Assembly (NCBI RefSeq): GCF_007748195.1
Contig: NZ_CP037920.1
Span: 3,225,501 to 3,289,500, forward strand
Direction: 5' to 3'
DNA from: Gimesia aquarii
GTDB taxonomy: Bacteria > Planctomycetota > Planctomycetia > Planctomycetales > Planctomycetaceae
Length of the DNA: 64,000 bases
Position numbers and translations under genes: made by a program. The notes under the pieces were generated by a model. It worked only from the letters and a program-made list of their open reading frames with translations. It was not told where the DNA came from and ran no database searches. Below, piece after piece: positions 46,185-54,315 of this stretch (the first letter of the stretch is position 1; every line of letters starts with the position of its first letter).

Positions 46185-47213
46185 ATGAATCTGAAACACT
46201 CACAAAAACGTGGCTTTACTCTCATTGAGCTGTTAGTCGTGATCGCGATTATTGCGATTTTGATTGCACTGTTGTTACCGGCGGTCCAACAGGCGCGTGA
46301 AGCAGCCAGGCGTTCGACTTGTAAAAACAATCTGAAACAGATTGCTCTCGGATTACACAATTATCATGAAACACATGGTGTATTCCCACCAGGATCTGTT
46401 GGAACTCAGACGAATGGTGTCACCGGAAATGCAGTTCGTTGGCGTGAATGGTTGGAAGCAGGTAGCCTAACTGCGACTAATGCGCATGGGACAAGCTGGA
46501 TGTTGCAGGTATTGCCGTTCGTGGATCAGGCAAATACCTATAACCTTTGGAATTTTAATACCAATGTGATGGGAAATAGAGCCGTTGCGGAAGTCGATAT
46601 TCCTATTTTTTACTGCCCCTCACGCCGTAGTAAAGTTCGCAAAGTTGATCAAAAAATGCAATTGGACGAAACACCTGGATCAACAACCATCACAAATCCA
46701 TTTACTAAAGGGGGAACCGATTACGGTGCCTGTAAAGGTTCTGGTAACGGATTTGGCGATGGGTTTGGAGGTACAGGACATGAATCCTTAGGTCCAGGAA
46801 ACAGTAATGAATGGATTGGGACCTTTGGAGGTGGCAACCTGGGGATTTTCTATACTAATAGTGATACACAAATGCGTGATATCAAAGATGGAACGACCAA
46901 TACGCTTATGGTTGGGGAAATGCAGCGATTGACTGGCAATGATAGTACTCTCAGCCTTGATGGTTGGGCTGCTGGCGGCGTTGCTAATATTTTCAATACC
47001 GATATGGGGCAACTTGGTACGGCCGAAAGTGGATCTGGAGATAACCGTGGCATCAACGGGGGACAGTATGAAGCACCCGGGAGTGACCATGTAGGAGGCG
47101 CTCATTTTGGACTGGCGGATGGATCAGTTCGCTTTATTAGTGAAAATATCGATACGAGAACTTTTAATCGCATCGGAACTGCCGATGGAACAACAACTGC
47201 TGGTGAGTTTTAA
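46185..47213 (+). CDS. DUF1559 prepilin-like (type II secretion pseudopilin-like) protein
   Basis: 342 residues. The N-terminus MNLKHSQKRGFTLIELLVVI is a class III prepilin signal: a short basic leader, Gly before the cut, then Phe-Thr-Leu-Ile-Glu5 and a hydrophobic helix. QQAREAARRSTCKNNLKQI and GLHNYHETHGVFPPG follow, then the SBP_bac_10/DUF1559 domain with its late signature GAHFGLADGSVRFISENID (about 305-323). These proteins are hugely expanded in planctomycetes; they are likely processed by a prepilin peptidase and displayed on the envelope, with unknown role. Strong SD. First of two such genes here, followed by an intrinsic terminator. Confidence 0.95.
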   Translation: MNLKHSQKRGFTLIELLVVIAIIAILIALLLPAVQQAREAARRSTCKNNLKQIALGLHNYHETHGVFPPGSVGTQTNGVTGNAVRWREWLEAGSLTATNAHGTSWMLQVLPFVDQANTYNLWNFNTNVMGNRAVAEVDIPIFYCPSRRSKVRKVDQKMQLDETPGSTTITNPFTKGGTDYGACKGSGNGFGDGFGGTGHESLGPGNSNEWIGTFGGGNLGIFYTNSDTQMRDIKDGTTNTLMVGEMQRLTGNDSTLSLDGWAAGGVANIFNTDMGQLGTAESGSGDNRGINGGQYEAPGSDHVGGAHFGLADGSVRFISENIDTRTFNRIGTADGTTTAGEF

Positions 47214-47235
47214 GATTCGTAGATGATCCACTGAT

Positions 47236-47269
47236 AACACAGAGAACTCAGATGGTTCTCTGTGTTTTT
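47236..47269 (+). terminator. Intrinsic terminator after the first DUF1559 gene
   Basis: AACACAGAGAAC (47236-47247), 7-base loop, GTTCTCTGTGTT (47255-47266), merging into a TTTTT run. A 12-bp perfect stem 22 bp after the stop: a textbook rho-independent terminator. Confidence 0.92.
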
Positions 47270-47322
47270 CTACATATTGAGAACGACTCTCTTTCTATAA
47301 TTTGATAAAGGATTCATAGGGC

Positions 47323-47712
47323 ATGCAACAATTAAGAAGTTATTCTATCATTGCGATTTCTATTGGGTGTTTGTTTTTTCTCACAGCATGTGGTGGAGGA
47401 AGTGACGCACCTGAGTTAGGGCAGGTAAAAGGCAAGATTACTATGGATGGTGCCCCCTTAGCTGATGCGAGTGTGACCTTTATGCCTGAGAATGTCAGGT
47501 CTTCTTTTGCTACGACTGACAGTGAAGGAAATTATGAGCTGATTTATATTCGTGAGGAACCAGGAGCTGCCATTGGCAAGCATAAAGTTGTTGTGAGTAA
47601 GCTGAAGGATGAGGTAGAAACCATTCCTAAGAAGTATAGTGGTGAATCAGAACTCACTGCTGATGTCAAAGCAGGAGAAAACGAGGTTAACTTTGATTTG
47701 ACATCAAAATAA
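47323..47712 (+). CDS. Small lipoprotein with carboxypeptidase-regulatory/transthyretin-like domain
   Basis: 129 residues. Lipoprotein signal IAISIGCLFFLTACGGGSD with lipobox LTAC (lipidated Cys about residue 23). The rest is one Ig-like/transthyretin-like beta sandwich: GQVKGKITMDGAPLADASVTF, SEGNYELIYIREEPGAAIGKH, KVVVSKLK and AGENEVNFDL. Such small lipoproteins regularly accompany DUF1559 genes in planctomycetes, which argues for a functional pairing (inference). RBS AAAGGA about 15 bases upstream is spaced loosely; AGGG 3 bases upstream is too close. Confidence 0.88.
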   Translation: MQQLRSYSIIAISIGCLFFLTACGGGSDAPELGQVKGKITMDGAPLADASVTFMPENVRSSFATTDSEGNYELIYIREEPGAAIGKHKVVVSKLKDEVETIPKKYSGESELTADVKAGENEVNFDLTSK

Positions 47713-47839
47713 ATCCCGCATTTCAAATGTTAAATTGATTTCGTAATCCCAAATATTAGAGTTTTTGCTGCGCCGTTTTAATTAGATAAATCATTTTATT
47801 ATTCTATTTGATTCATTTCTTTTTTATCTAAAGGGCCTT

Positions 47840-48829
47840 GTGATGCGAAAGACTATCCGGAACAGAGGTTTTACATTAATTGAACTATTAGTCGTAATTG
47901 CAATTATCGCGATTTTAATTGCACTTTTGTTGCCAGCCGTCCAGCAGGCTCGGGAAGCGGCCCGTCGAAGTACCTGTAAAAATAATATGAAACAGATTGC
48001 ATTGGGGTTGCACAACTATCATGAAACACATGGAGTTTTTCCGCCAGGAGCGATTGCGACTACCACAACATCCACGGCTTATGATGTTTGGGGGGAAGCG
48101 GGCAATACAACGAGCATTGGGTTACATGGAACCAGCTGGGTTCTCCAGGTTTTGCCGTTTGTGGATCAGTCTGCCGTTTATAATCAATGGAATTTTGGTA
48201 CGAATGTCTTAGGAAATCGTGCTATTGCAGAGACTAACTTGCCTGTTTTTTATTGTCCCACCCGCCGCAGTAAAGTCAGGAAGATCGATGATCGCATCAT
48301 GCTCGGCGAAAATCCATCAGCTGGTACTCCCACGAATCGATTTACAAAAGGAGGATGTGATTATGGTACTTGTATTGGCGGTGGGAATGGCTGGGCTGAT
48401 GGAGATTTTTTTCATTTAACACACCGCACCGATTCTCTCATTGGTACTTTTGGTGGTGGCAGTAATGGTTTTCTGGGTATGTTTTCTGTGAACAGTGATA
48501 CCTCGATACGCGATGTTGATGATGGAACCTCCAATACGATTATGACAGGCGAATTACAAAAGCTGCATGGAACAACGGCTCCACAAGCCAGTCAGGATGC
48601 CTGGGCGGCAGGTGGTGTGGCTACAATGTTTGATACCGGGATTTCAGGAGGGACGGCAGGCGGGTTTAATAATAATTTTTATCAATCCGCAGGCAGTGAT
48701 CACGAGGGAGGAGCTCATTTCGGGTTTGGAGATGGTTCTGTCCGGTTTCTGAGTGAAAATATGAGTTCCCAGGTTTATCTGGAACTAGGGACCGCTGATG
48801 GAAAAGAACTCACAAATTTTGCACCTTGA
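47840..48829 (+). CDS. Second DUF1559 prepilin-like protein
   Basis: 329 residues. Starts GTG-ATG (47840/47843), either possible; an AAGGGCC purine patch lies upstream. The prepilin signal NRGFTLIELLVVIAIIAI, the C-KNN-MKQIALGLHNYHETH block and the late signature GAHFGFGDGSVRFLSENM are as in the gene at 46185. The two are clearly paralogous along their length, diverging most in the middle (about 60-120 and 190-250). Arrangement DUF1559 - lipoprotein - DUF1559 within 2.7 kb suggests a local duplication. Presumed surface or periplasmic pseudopilin-like protein; function unknown. Confidence 0.94.
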   Translation: MMRKTIRNRGFTLIELLVVIAIIAILIALLLPAVQQAREAARRSTCKNNMKQIALGLHNYHETHGVFPPGAIATTTTSTAYDVWGEAGNTTSIGLHGTSWVLQVLPFVDQSAVYNQWNFGTNVLGNRAIAETNLPVFYCPTRRSKVRKIDDRIMLGENPSAGTPTNRFTKGGCDYGTCIGGGNGWADGDFFHLTHRTDSLIGTFGGGSNGFLGMFSVNSDTSIRDVDDGTSNTIMTGELQKLHGTTAPQASQDAWAAGGVATMFDTGISGGTAGGFNNNFYQSAGSDHEGGAHFGFGDGSVRFLSENMSSQVYLELGTADGKELTNFAP

Positions 48830-48892
48830 TTATGTCTGATTTTTCTTTGCATATTTTAAGTGCGTCAAAGTTGCCTCTATTGCACAGCATAA

Positions 48893-48910
48893 TTGAGTGA
48901 TTTCACTCAA
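48893..48910 (+). terminator. Short hairpin after the second DUF1559 gene
   Basis: TTGAGTG-ATTT-CACTCAA, a 7-bp perfect stem with a 4-base loop, 64 bp after the stop, followed by GTCACATTTTAG. Weak T-run, so only a possible terminator. Confidence 0.4.
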
Positions 48911-49039
48911 GTCACATTTTAGAAATCTCGTCACGTGCAAATGAATGCCTGGCTTTCAGAGATTCTATTGCTCACATCCCGGTAGATTTCCATAATACGC
49001 TCTCCTGATTACGAATTTATAGACTATGGAGAGTTGGCG

Positions 49040-50281
49040 ATGTCAAATCCTGAGCATGTGAAAATTGTCAGGCAGGGAACAGAAGCATTAACGCAGTGGC
49101 AATCTGAGAATCCAGACGTCTTACTAGATTTGAGTGGTGCTAATTTAGGTGGGGCAGAGCTGGGTGAAGCGAATTTACACGAGGCAAATTTAAGTGAAGC
49201 CAATTTATTTCATACAAATTTGAAAAAAGCAAATCTCAGTAAAGCTGATTTAAGTAAAGCCAATTTATTTCATGCTGATCTCAGTGAATCTAATTTACGA
49301 TATGCAAATCTGAATGAAGCTAACTTACATGATGCGAATTTGAGTCAAGCTAATCTGCTCAGTGCCGACTTAAGTAAAGCCAGCATGTTCAACGCAGACT
49401 TTAATGATGCCAATTGTATTAATGTCAATTTGAAACAAGCGAATCTCAAAATGGCGATTTTTAAAATGGCGATTTTGAGAGATGCGAATCTGAGTCAGGC
49501 AAACATGAGCAAAGCCGACTTGAGTTGGTGTGATTTAAGTGGCGCTGATTTGAGCAAGGCTGATTTAAATACTGCAGATTTGAGTAATGCCGACTTGAGT
49601 TGGTGCAAGATGAGTGGTTCAAAATTAAATGAAACTGATTTGACTGGGGCAATCTTAAATGCGGCTGACCTTTCTTTGGCGCTTCTGCAAGGAACGAATT
49701 TAGAATCTACTGAACTAACGAATGTGATTGTCGATTCCAGAACCTATTTTAGTGGGTGTAAATATAACAAAAAGTCTGACGCAACTGGAACTGCTCTACG
49801 AACCGCGCGATTTAATCCGATTACAGATTTGAGTTACCTGGAGTGGAACATGCGTCGTCATATGTGGGAAACCAAATATCAGGAAATGCCAACAATGAAG
49901 AAATGGGCGGTGCAGGCTTTCTGGTGGTCTTCAGATTATGGTAATTCGACTCAACGGATTCTGGCTTGCATTGTTGGTTTCGCTCTACTATTTGCGATGA
50001 TTTATAGTAGTTCGATTGTGCTGGATGACTACATTATTACAAGCGAACTCCCGTTTGTGGAGCTACCAGACAAACTGGTTAGTGCGAGCATCTTTATGCG
50101 AATTTACTCATGCTTGTACTTTTCCTGTGTCACAATGACCACACTGGGCTTTGGTGATATTCATGCGAATCCGCTAAGTGTAACAGGACAAGCACTCGTG
50201 ATGTTAGAAGTGCTAATCGGTTATATCCTACTTGGTTCGTTGATCACTAGATTGAGTGTCAGCTTTACCTCAGTAGAATAA
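49040..50281 (+). CDS. Pentapeptide-repeat protein fused to a two-TM potassium-channel domain
   Basis: 413 residues. The ATG at 49040 has GGAGAG about 7 bases upstream; a TTG 6 bp earlier is in frame but less likely. Residues about 28-225 are some 38 pentapeptide repeats of A(N/D)LSx type (ANLHEANLSEANLF, ADLSWCDLSGADLSKADL), forming a right-handed quadrilateral beta-helix. Then a short helical linker, TM1 (RILACIVGFALLFAMIYSSS, about 310-330), a pore loop with MTTLGFGDIHAN (selectivity filter TLGFGD) and TM2 (LVMLEVLIGYILLGSLITRL). This is an ion_trans_2-type K+ channel with a cytoplasmic pentapeptide-repeat sensor or scaffold. Convergent with the signalling operon, 7 bp between stops. Confidence 0.93.
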   Translation: MSNPEHVKIVRQGTEALTQWQSENPDVLLDLSGANLGGAELGEANLHEANLSEANLFHTNLKKANLSKADLSKANLFHADLSESNLRYANLNEANLHDANLSQANLLSADLSKASMFNADFNDANCINVNLKQANLKMAIFKMAILRDANLSQANMSKADLSWCDLSGADLSKADLNTADLSNADLSWCKMSGSKLNETDLTGAILNAADLSLALLQGTNLESTELTNVIVDSRTYFSGCKYNKKSDATGTALRTARFNPITDLSYLEWNMRRHMWETKYQEMPTMKKWAVQAFWWSSDYGNSTQRILACIVGFALLFAMIYSSSIVLDDYIITSELPFVELPDKLVSASIFMRIYSCLYFSCVTMTTLGFGDIHANPLSVTGQALVMLEVLIGYILLGSLITRLSVSFTSVE

Positions 50282-50288
50282 AAGAATC

Positions 50289-50759
50289 TCAACACTCAAG
50301 ATTTGGAAAAATGAACTCTTCTACTTTTTCTGAAAGTTCAAGTATCGTCGTTTTCTGAATTGCCTGAACCCGAGTTTCCTGGTCTTTCGCTTGTATCACA
50401 GAAAGAACCGTCTCGATTAATTCTGCATTTCTAAAGGGCTTCGTCAGAAATGCGTTAATGCCTCCCTCATTAATGGCACGCTTTGCGGTCGAGATGGAAT
50501 TGTCACCGGTTAAAACAATTCGTTTGGTCTCCGGCGAGTGCTCAGTAATCCACGACAATAATTCCGTTCCCGACATGCCAATCATATTTTCATCAGTCAC
50601 AACCACATCGATTTGATGCATTTCAATGAGTTCAATTGCTTTTTCGGCTGAAGTGCTGGTCAAGATGACGATGTCTTTTTTCTCTAGTGGCCGTAACACT
50701 CTACGAACACATTTTAGAATGCTAGGTTCATCATCAACAAGCAGAATAGATTGTCCCAT
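50289..50759 (-). CDS. Stand-alone receiver-domain response regulator
   Basis: 156 residues: a CheY-like receiver (1-125) with DDE acidic cluster 9-11, phospho-acceptor Asp56 (VVTDENMIGMSG), Thr/Lys switch residues (LTGD, FLTKPF) and a short C-terminal helical extension (QKTTILELSEKVEEFIF). No output domain. Last gene of the signalling operon, 66 bp after the HD-GYP gene. Its receiver is divergent from the DQRMPE type of the other two, so it may be a separate phosphate sink or adaptor. Confidence 0.9.
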   Translation of the reverse strand: MGQSILLVDDEPSILKCVRRVLRPLEKKDIVILTSTSAEKAIELIEMHQIDVVVTDENMIGMSGTELLSWITEHSPETKRIVLTGDNSISTAKRAINEGGINAFLTKPFRNAELIETVLSVIQAKDQETRVQAIQKTTILELSEKVEEFIFPNLEC

Positions 50760-50825
50760 AAAATCTCCGTTTCTAATTAATTGAATAAAGTCTCAATGGA
50801 TGAGCAAAAAAGGAATTCTTTCAAT

Positions 50826-52298
50826 TTAAACCTGGAGAGGAGTCTTCTGGGGAGTTTCTTTAGAGAGAGTGTTCTTTTTTTCTTCTACTGGTTGGGAATT
50901 AACAAAAATACGATCACTAATGGGGTTTGCCAGTGACAGGGATCTGAGGCTTTCAAGATGTCGTTGGCCAAGTACTGTACCTCGGGGGAGTAAGAGGCCG
51001 CCATTATTTGAAAACAGATCACGTGAGAGTGTCATTCCCAGTTTGAGCTCGTAGGGTCGCAGACGAAGATCCTGTTCAACGGTGACATCCATTTCCGCTT
51101 CTGTTACAGATTCAAGCTCGGAGTGTTGAGTATGAATCGATTCAACGGTTTCTTTCTTATGTGTCTGTTTGACCTCGGGGGTATCGTTCACAGATTGTTT
51201 GTTAAGATAATCTAAGAGAGCACTTTCATGTTCCTCTGGCAACAGGTATTTGTGAAGTGCAGAGAGAACTTGAGGGTCAAACCATGTCCCGGAATGTTCT
51301 TTCATTGATTTCAGAATTGCTTCAGGTGACTTTGGTTGTGCCCCCGATTTATTATTGGCGAGATGATCATAATAGTCAGCAACGAATATGACTCTTGATC
51401 CCAGAGGAATTTCTTCGCCTTTCAATCCATCTGGATACCCACTTCCATCGAAGTGTTCATGATGATGGCGAATTAAGACTGCTGCTTTTTCGAGACTGGG
51501 CACCATTTGGGCAATCTTTTCACCGAGAATGACATGGTTTTGCACCTGTCTTTGCTCAACGGGAATCAGCTTGTTATATGGTTTGGCCAATAAATTCTCT
51601 GGTAATTCAATTTTACCAAGGTCGTGCAGTAAGGCGGCTGAGTTGATTTGAAATAAATCATCCATAGAAAGTCCGAGTTGTTTACCGATCTGTCCTGTTG
51701 TCACAGTGACCCGTTTGGCGTGTTCTCCCAGGTCAGAACTATGCATTTCACCAAGTTGGGCCATTGCCCGGATCGAACCAATAAACCCCTGCTTCAACTG
51801 TTGGTTAAGGAGAGTCACTTTTTCAGTACGTTCCCTGACTTTTGTTTCCAGGTTTTGATTTAAATCGCGAAGTTCTTCATTTTGCGAAAGGGTCAATTCC
51901 TGCAGACGTTTGTTTTCTTGCCTTAAACTGTACTCATCAATAGCACGCTTGATTTCATTGCGTAATTCAAGATCATTCCAGGGTTTGGTTAAAAACCGAT
52001 AGACGGAACCTTGATTAATTGCTTCAATCGCAGCCTCTTTGTCAGCATATCCCGTCAGAATGATACGAATGGTATCAGGGGAGAGTTCTCTGACCTGTTC
52101 TAACAACTTTGTACCTTCTAATTCTGGCATGCGCTGATCCGATACGATCAGCGCAAATTCATCGTTTTGTACAAGTTCGCAAACTTCTGTCGGAGAGCTG
52201 GTTGTAATGATGTCAAAACTGTCTTTTCGGAACAATCTTGCAAATGCTTTCAAAATGTGGGGTTCGTCGTCGATGAATAAAATTTTGGGATTCATCAT
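50826..52298 (-). CDS. Response regulator with HD-GYP domain (putative cyclic-di-GMP phosphodiesterase)
   Basis: 490 residues. Receiver 1-125 with Asp54 in SDQRMPE and Lys (FLTKPW); coiled coil about 130-170 (LTLSQNEELRDLNQNLETKV); HD-GYP domain about 175-350 with HDLGKIELPE, the paired HH of IRHHHEHFDGSGYPDGLKG and VADYYDHLAN; then a C-terminal beta segment (LRPYELKLGMTLSRDLF, LLLPRGTVLGQRHLESL) typical of such regulators. HD-GYP enzymes hydrolyse c-di-GMP through a di- or tri-iron site; the core ligands are present. Start ATG at 52298 overlaps the HDOD stop by ATGA. Confidence 0.95.
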   Translation of the reverse strand: MMNPKILFIDDEPHILKAFARLFRKDSFDIITTSSPTEVCELVQNDEFALIVSDQRMPELEGTKLLEQVRELSPDTIRIILTGYADKEAAIEAINQGSVYRFLTKPWNDLELRNEIKRAIDEYSLRQENKRLQELTLSQNEELRDLNQNLETKVRERTEKVTLLNQQLKQGFIGSIRAMAQLGEMHSSDLGEHAKRVTVTTGQIGKQLGLSMDDLFQINSAALLHDLGKIELPENLLAKPYNKLIPVEQRQVQNHVILGEKIAQMVPSLEKAAVLIRHHHEHFDGSGYPDGLKGEEIPLGSRVIFVADYYDHLANNKSGAQPKSPEAILKSMKEHSGTWFDPQVLSALHKYLLPEEHESALLDYLNKQSVNDTPEVKQTHKKETVESIHTQHSELESVTEAEMDVTVEQDLRLRPYELKLGMTLSRDLFSNNGGLLLPRGTVLGQRHLESLRSLSLANPISDRIFVNSQPVEEKKNTLSKETPQKTPLQV

Positions 52299-53521
52299 AC
52301 TGTCTCCTGCATTGCTAAATTCGTCAGATGGTCATTGAGCCAGATACGAAGTTGTTCGATATCGATTTCCAGTTGGCTGTCATCATGAGTTAAATCATGA
52401 TTGACAATGCCAGCATGATGATAAGCGATCATGTTATCAGACCATTCATCCGGTAAAGTTTCAGGAGCGGTGTCTTCATCAGTCAGGACCGCGATCATCG
52501 ATGCTCCGGAAGGTATCTGCTCATTCACTGTGATGGTTTCAATACCCTGGCTCAGTAACAACAAGCTGATGGTTTGAGAGAGGTGTGGGTCCTGAATCAC
52601 GATTCCCACACAGTTTTCTGGTGGATTTGAAACAGTTGGATAGTGTTGCTGAGAAGTAATGTTAAACAGACGCTCGGTATGCGCTACTTCAGTCGGAAGA
52701 GTCTGTAGGGTCTTTTGCACTGCTCCAGAAAGCGATCCACCCGTAAAGGAAAAGTGCTGTCCAAATGGAGTGGCACATGTATTTCCGCTGAATCCAATAC
52801 CTGATACTTTCGCCAGATTATTTGCTGCATTGACAAGGAACAGTAATTGATCTGGTTCTGATGAAATAGACAAATCACTGTTTCTGAAGTGATGATTTTG
52901 TACGGTATGAGCTACAGACTGAGGGATTTTCCAGCGTTCGCACAACGCAAAACCAACATCTCCATGATTTAACCCCAGTTTTGCATTTTCCAGGGTGTGC
53001 AGTGCCAGTTGATGAGAATGAGCTGTTGTGATTAACGCGACGTACTGATCTGAATAGGCTTCAATTAAGAGTAGTTTTCCAATGTCATGCAGGAGGCCTG
53101 CCAGAAAGGCTTCTTCCGGGTCACAAATAGCAAGGTCTTTGGCGAGCTGTCTTGCTCCGATTGCGACTGACAGAGAATGCCGCCAAAAGTCATCGACTTT
53201 AAATAGGGGGGCATCCTTACTTAAATTCGGCCTCAGGGCTGTTACCGCTAATCCCAGTGCAATATTGCGAACTCCGTGCGTGCCCAGGACAACAATTGCC
53301 TGAGGGATTGTGTTGATTTGTCTGGAAAAACCGAAAAACGAAGAGTTTACAACTCGTAAAATTTGAGCAGCGAGCCCTGAATCCGTCTCGGCAACATTCG
53401 CCATGTCCTGTGCAGTCGCCTTTGGATCTCCGGCCAGTCGACTCAACTCCTGAGCGACTTCCGGCAGGGGGGGGACCTTACGCACGATTTTGAAAATTTC
53501 ATCGAGTTTCTTTTCGTTCAT
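52295..53521 (-). CDS. HDOD-domain signalling protein
   Basis: 408 residues. The HDOD domain occupies about 1-200 (VPPLPEVAQELSRLAGDP, NSSFFGFSRQINTIPQAIVV, AGLLHDIGKLLLIEAYSDQY), with an HD pair in LLHDIGK yet without the full catalytic set of an HD phosphohydrolase. The C-terminal half (about 250-408) resembles a degenerate receiver/flavodoxin-like fold and carries no named domain. Start at 53521: ATGA overlap with the upstream stop and GGAGG 8 bases before. Such proteins act as non-enzymatic partners in two-component and c-di-GMP circuits. Confidence 0.9.
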   Translation of the reverse strand: MNEKKLDEIFKIVRKVPPLPEVAQELSRLAGDPKATAQDMANVAETDSGLAAQILRVVNSSFFGFSRQINTIPQAIVVLGTHGVRNIALGLAVTALRPNLSKDAPLFKVDDFWRHSLSVAIGARQLAKDLAICDPEEAFLAGLLHDIGKLLLIEAYSDQYVALITTAHSHQLALHTLENAKLGLNHGDVGFALCERWKIPQSVAHTVQNHHFRNSDLSISSEPDQLLFLVNAANNLAKVSGIGFSGNTCATPFGQHFSFTGGSLSGAVQKTLQTLPTEVAHTERLFNITSQQHYPTVSNPPENCVGIVIQDPHLSQTISLLLLSQGIETITVNEQIPSGASMIAVLTDEDTAPETLPDEWSDNMIAYHHAGIVNHDLTHDDSQLEIDIEQLRIWLNDHLTNLAMQETV

Positions 53522-54315
53522 GGCTTTTCCTCCAGTGCCAGAACACATCCGCGTAGTTCTTCTCCGTTTGTTAATCTTTTACAATGTGCGAGCACCTGTT
53601 TCCCAAAGACGTCCAGCGAATCTGTCTCAGCTGGTTTGGTACCAGACAAGCAATCGGAAACTGTTACGTAGATCTCATTCGAGAAGGCATCTTTGATATC
53701 AGAGCCAAGATGAATGTCGCGCAGTTCTGGAAACATTTGATCGACGGCTTCATTCACCAGGACAATGATGCCCTCTGCGCTAATTCCAATCACGGGGATG
53801 GGAATATTTGCCAGAACTTCCTGAGAAAAATGTAAAGACTGAGTGCTTTTACCAACCAGATCTTCTAATCGCTGGTTGAGTTTGCTGAGCTCCGCATTTT
53901 GAAGTTTAATCTCTTGGGTCAGATTGCGATTTTCTTCCAGCAGCTCATACTGTCTTAAGCACTGTCTGATTGTGATTCGAATCTCTTCATCATTCCAGGG
54001 CTTCGTTAAAAAACGGTAAATGGCACCTTTGTTGATGGAATCAAGGATAGTCGCAGCATCAGCGTATCCAGAAAGGACGACACGTACGCATTCTGGATAT
54101 TTTTCTTTGACTTGTAAGAGAAATTCAGTTCCGGTCATTTCAGGCATGCGTTGATCAGAAATCACAACACTGACTTGTTGCTCTGCAAGTACAGCAAGTC
54201 CTTCAGTACCACTATTGGCAGTGATTAGCTGATAGTCTTCATTTCTCAATAATCGTTTGAGAGATCGAAGCACATTGATTTCATCATCAACACATAAGAT
54301 GGTTTTTTGATTCAT
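53518..54315 (-). CDS. Response regulator with C-terminal PAS-like domain
   Basis: 265 residues. Receiver 1-122 with Asp54 in SDQRMPEMTG, CVDDE and FLTKPW; coiled-coil linker about 125-165 (LEENRNLTQEIKLQNAELSK); then about 90 residues (ANIPIPVIGISAEGIIVLVN, FPELRDIHLGSD) resembling a PAS fold. No DNA-binding or enzyme output. Close in sequence to the receiver of the HD-GYP regulator, so the same kinase may phosphorylate both. Overlaps both neighbours by 4 bp (ATGA). Confidence 0.9.
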   Translation of the reverse strand: MNQKTILCVDDEINVLRSLKRLLRNEDYQLITANSGTEGLAVLAEQQVSVVISDQRMPEMTGTEFLLQVKEKYPECVRVVLSGYADAATILDSINKGAIYRFLTKPWNDEEIRITIRQCLRQYELLEENRNLTQEIKLQNAELSKLNQRLEDLVGKSTQSLHFSQEVLANIPIPVIGISAEGIIVLVNEAVDQMFPELRDIHLGSDIKDAFSNEIYVTVSDCLSGTKPAETDSLDVFGKQVLAHCKRLTNGEELRGCVLALEEKP

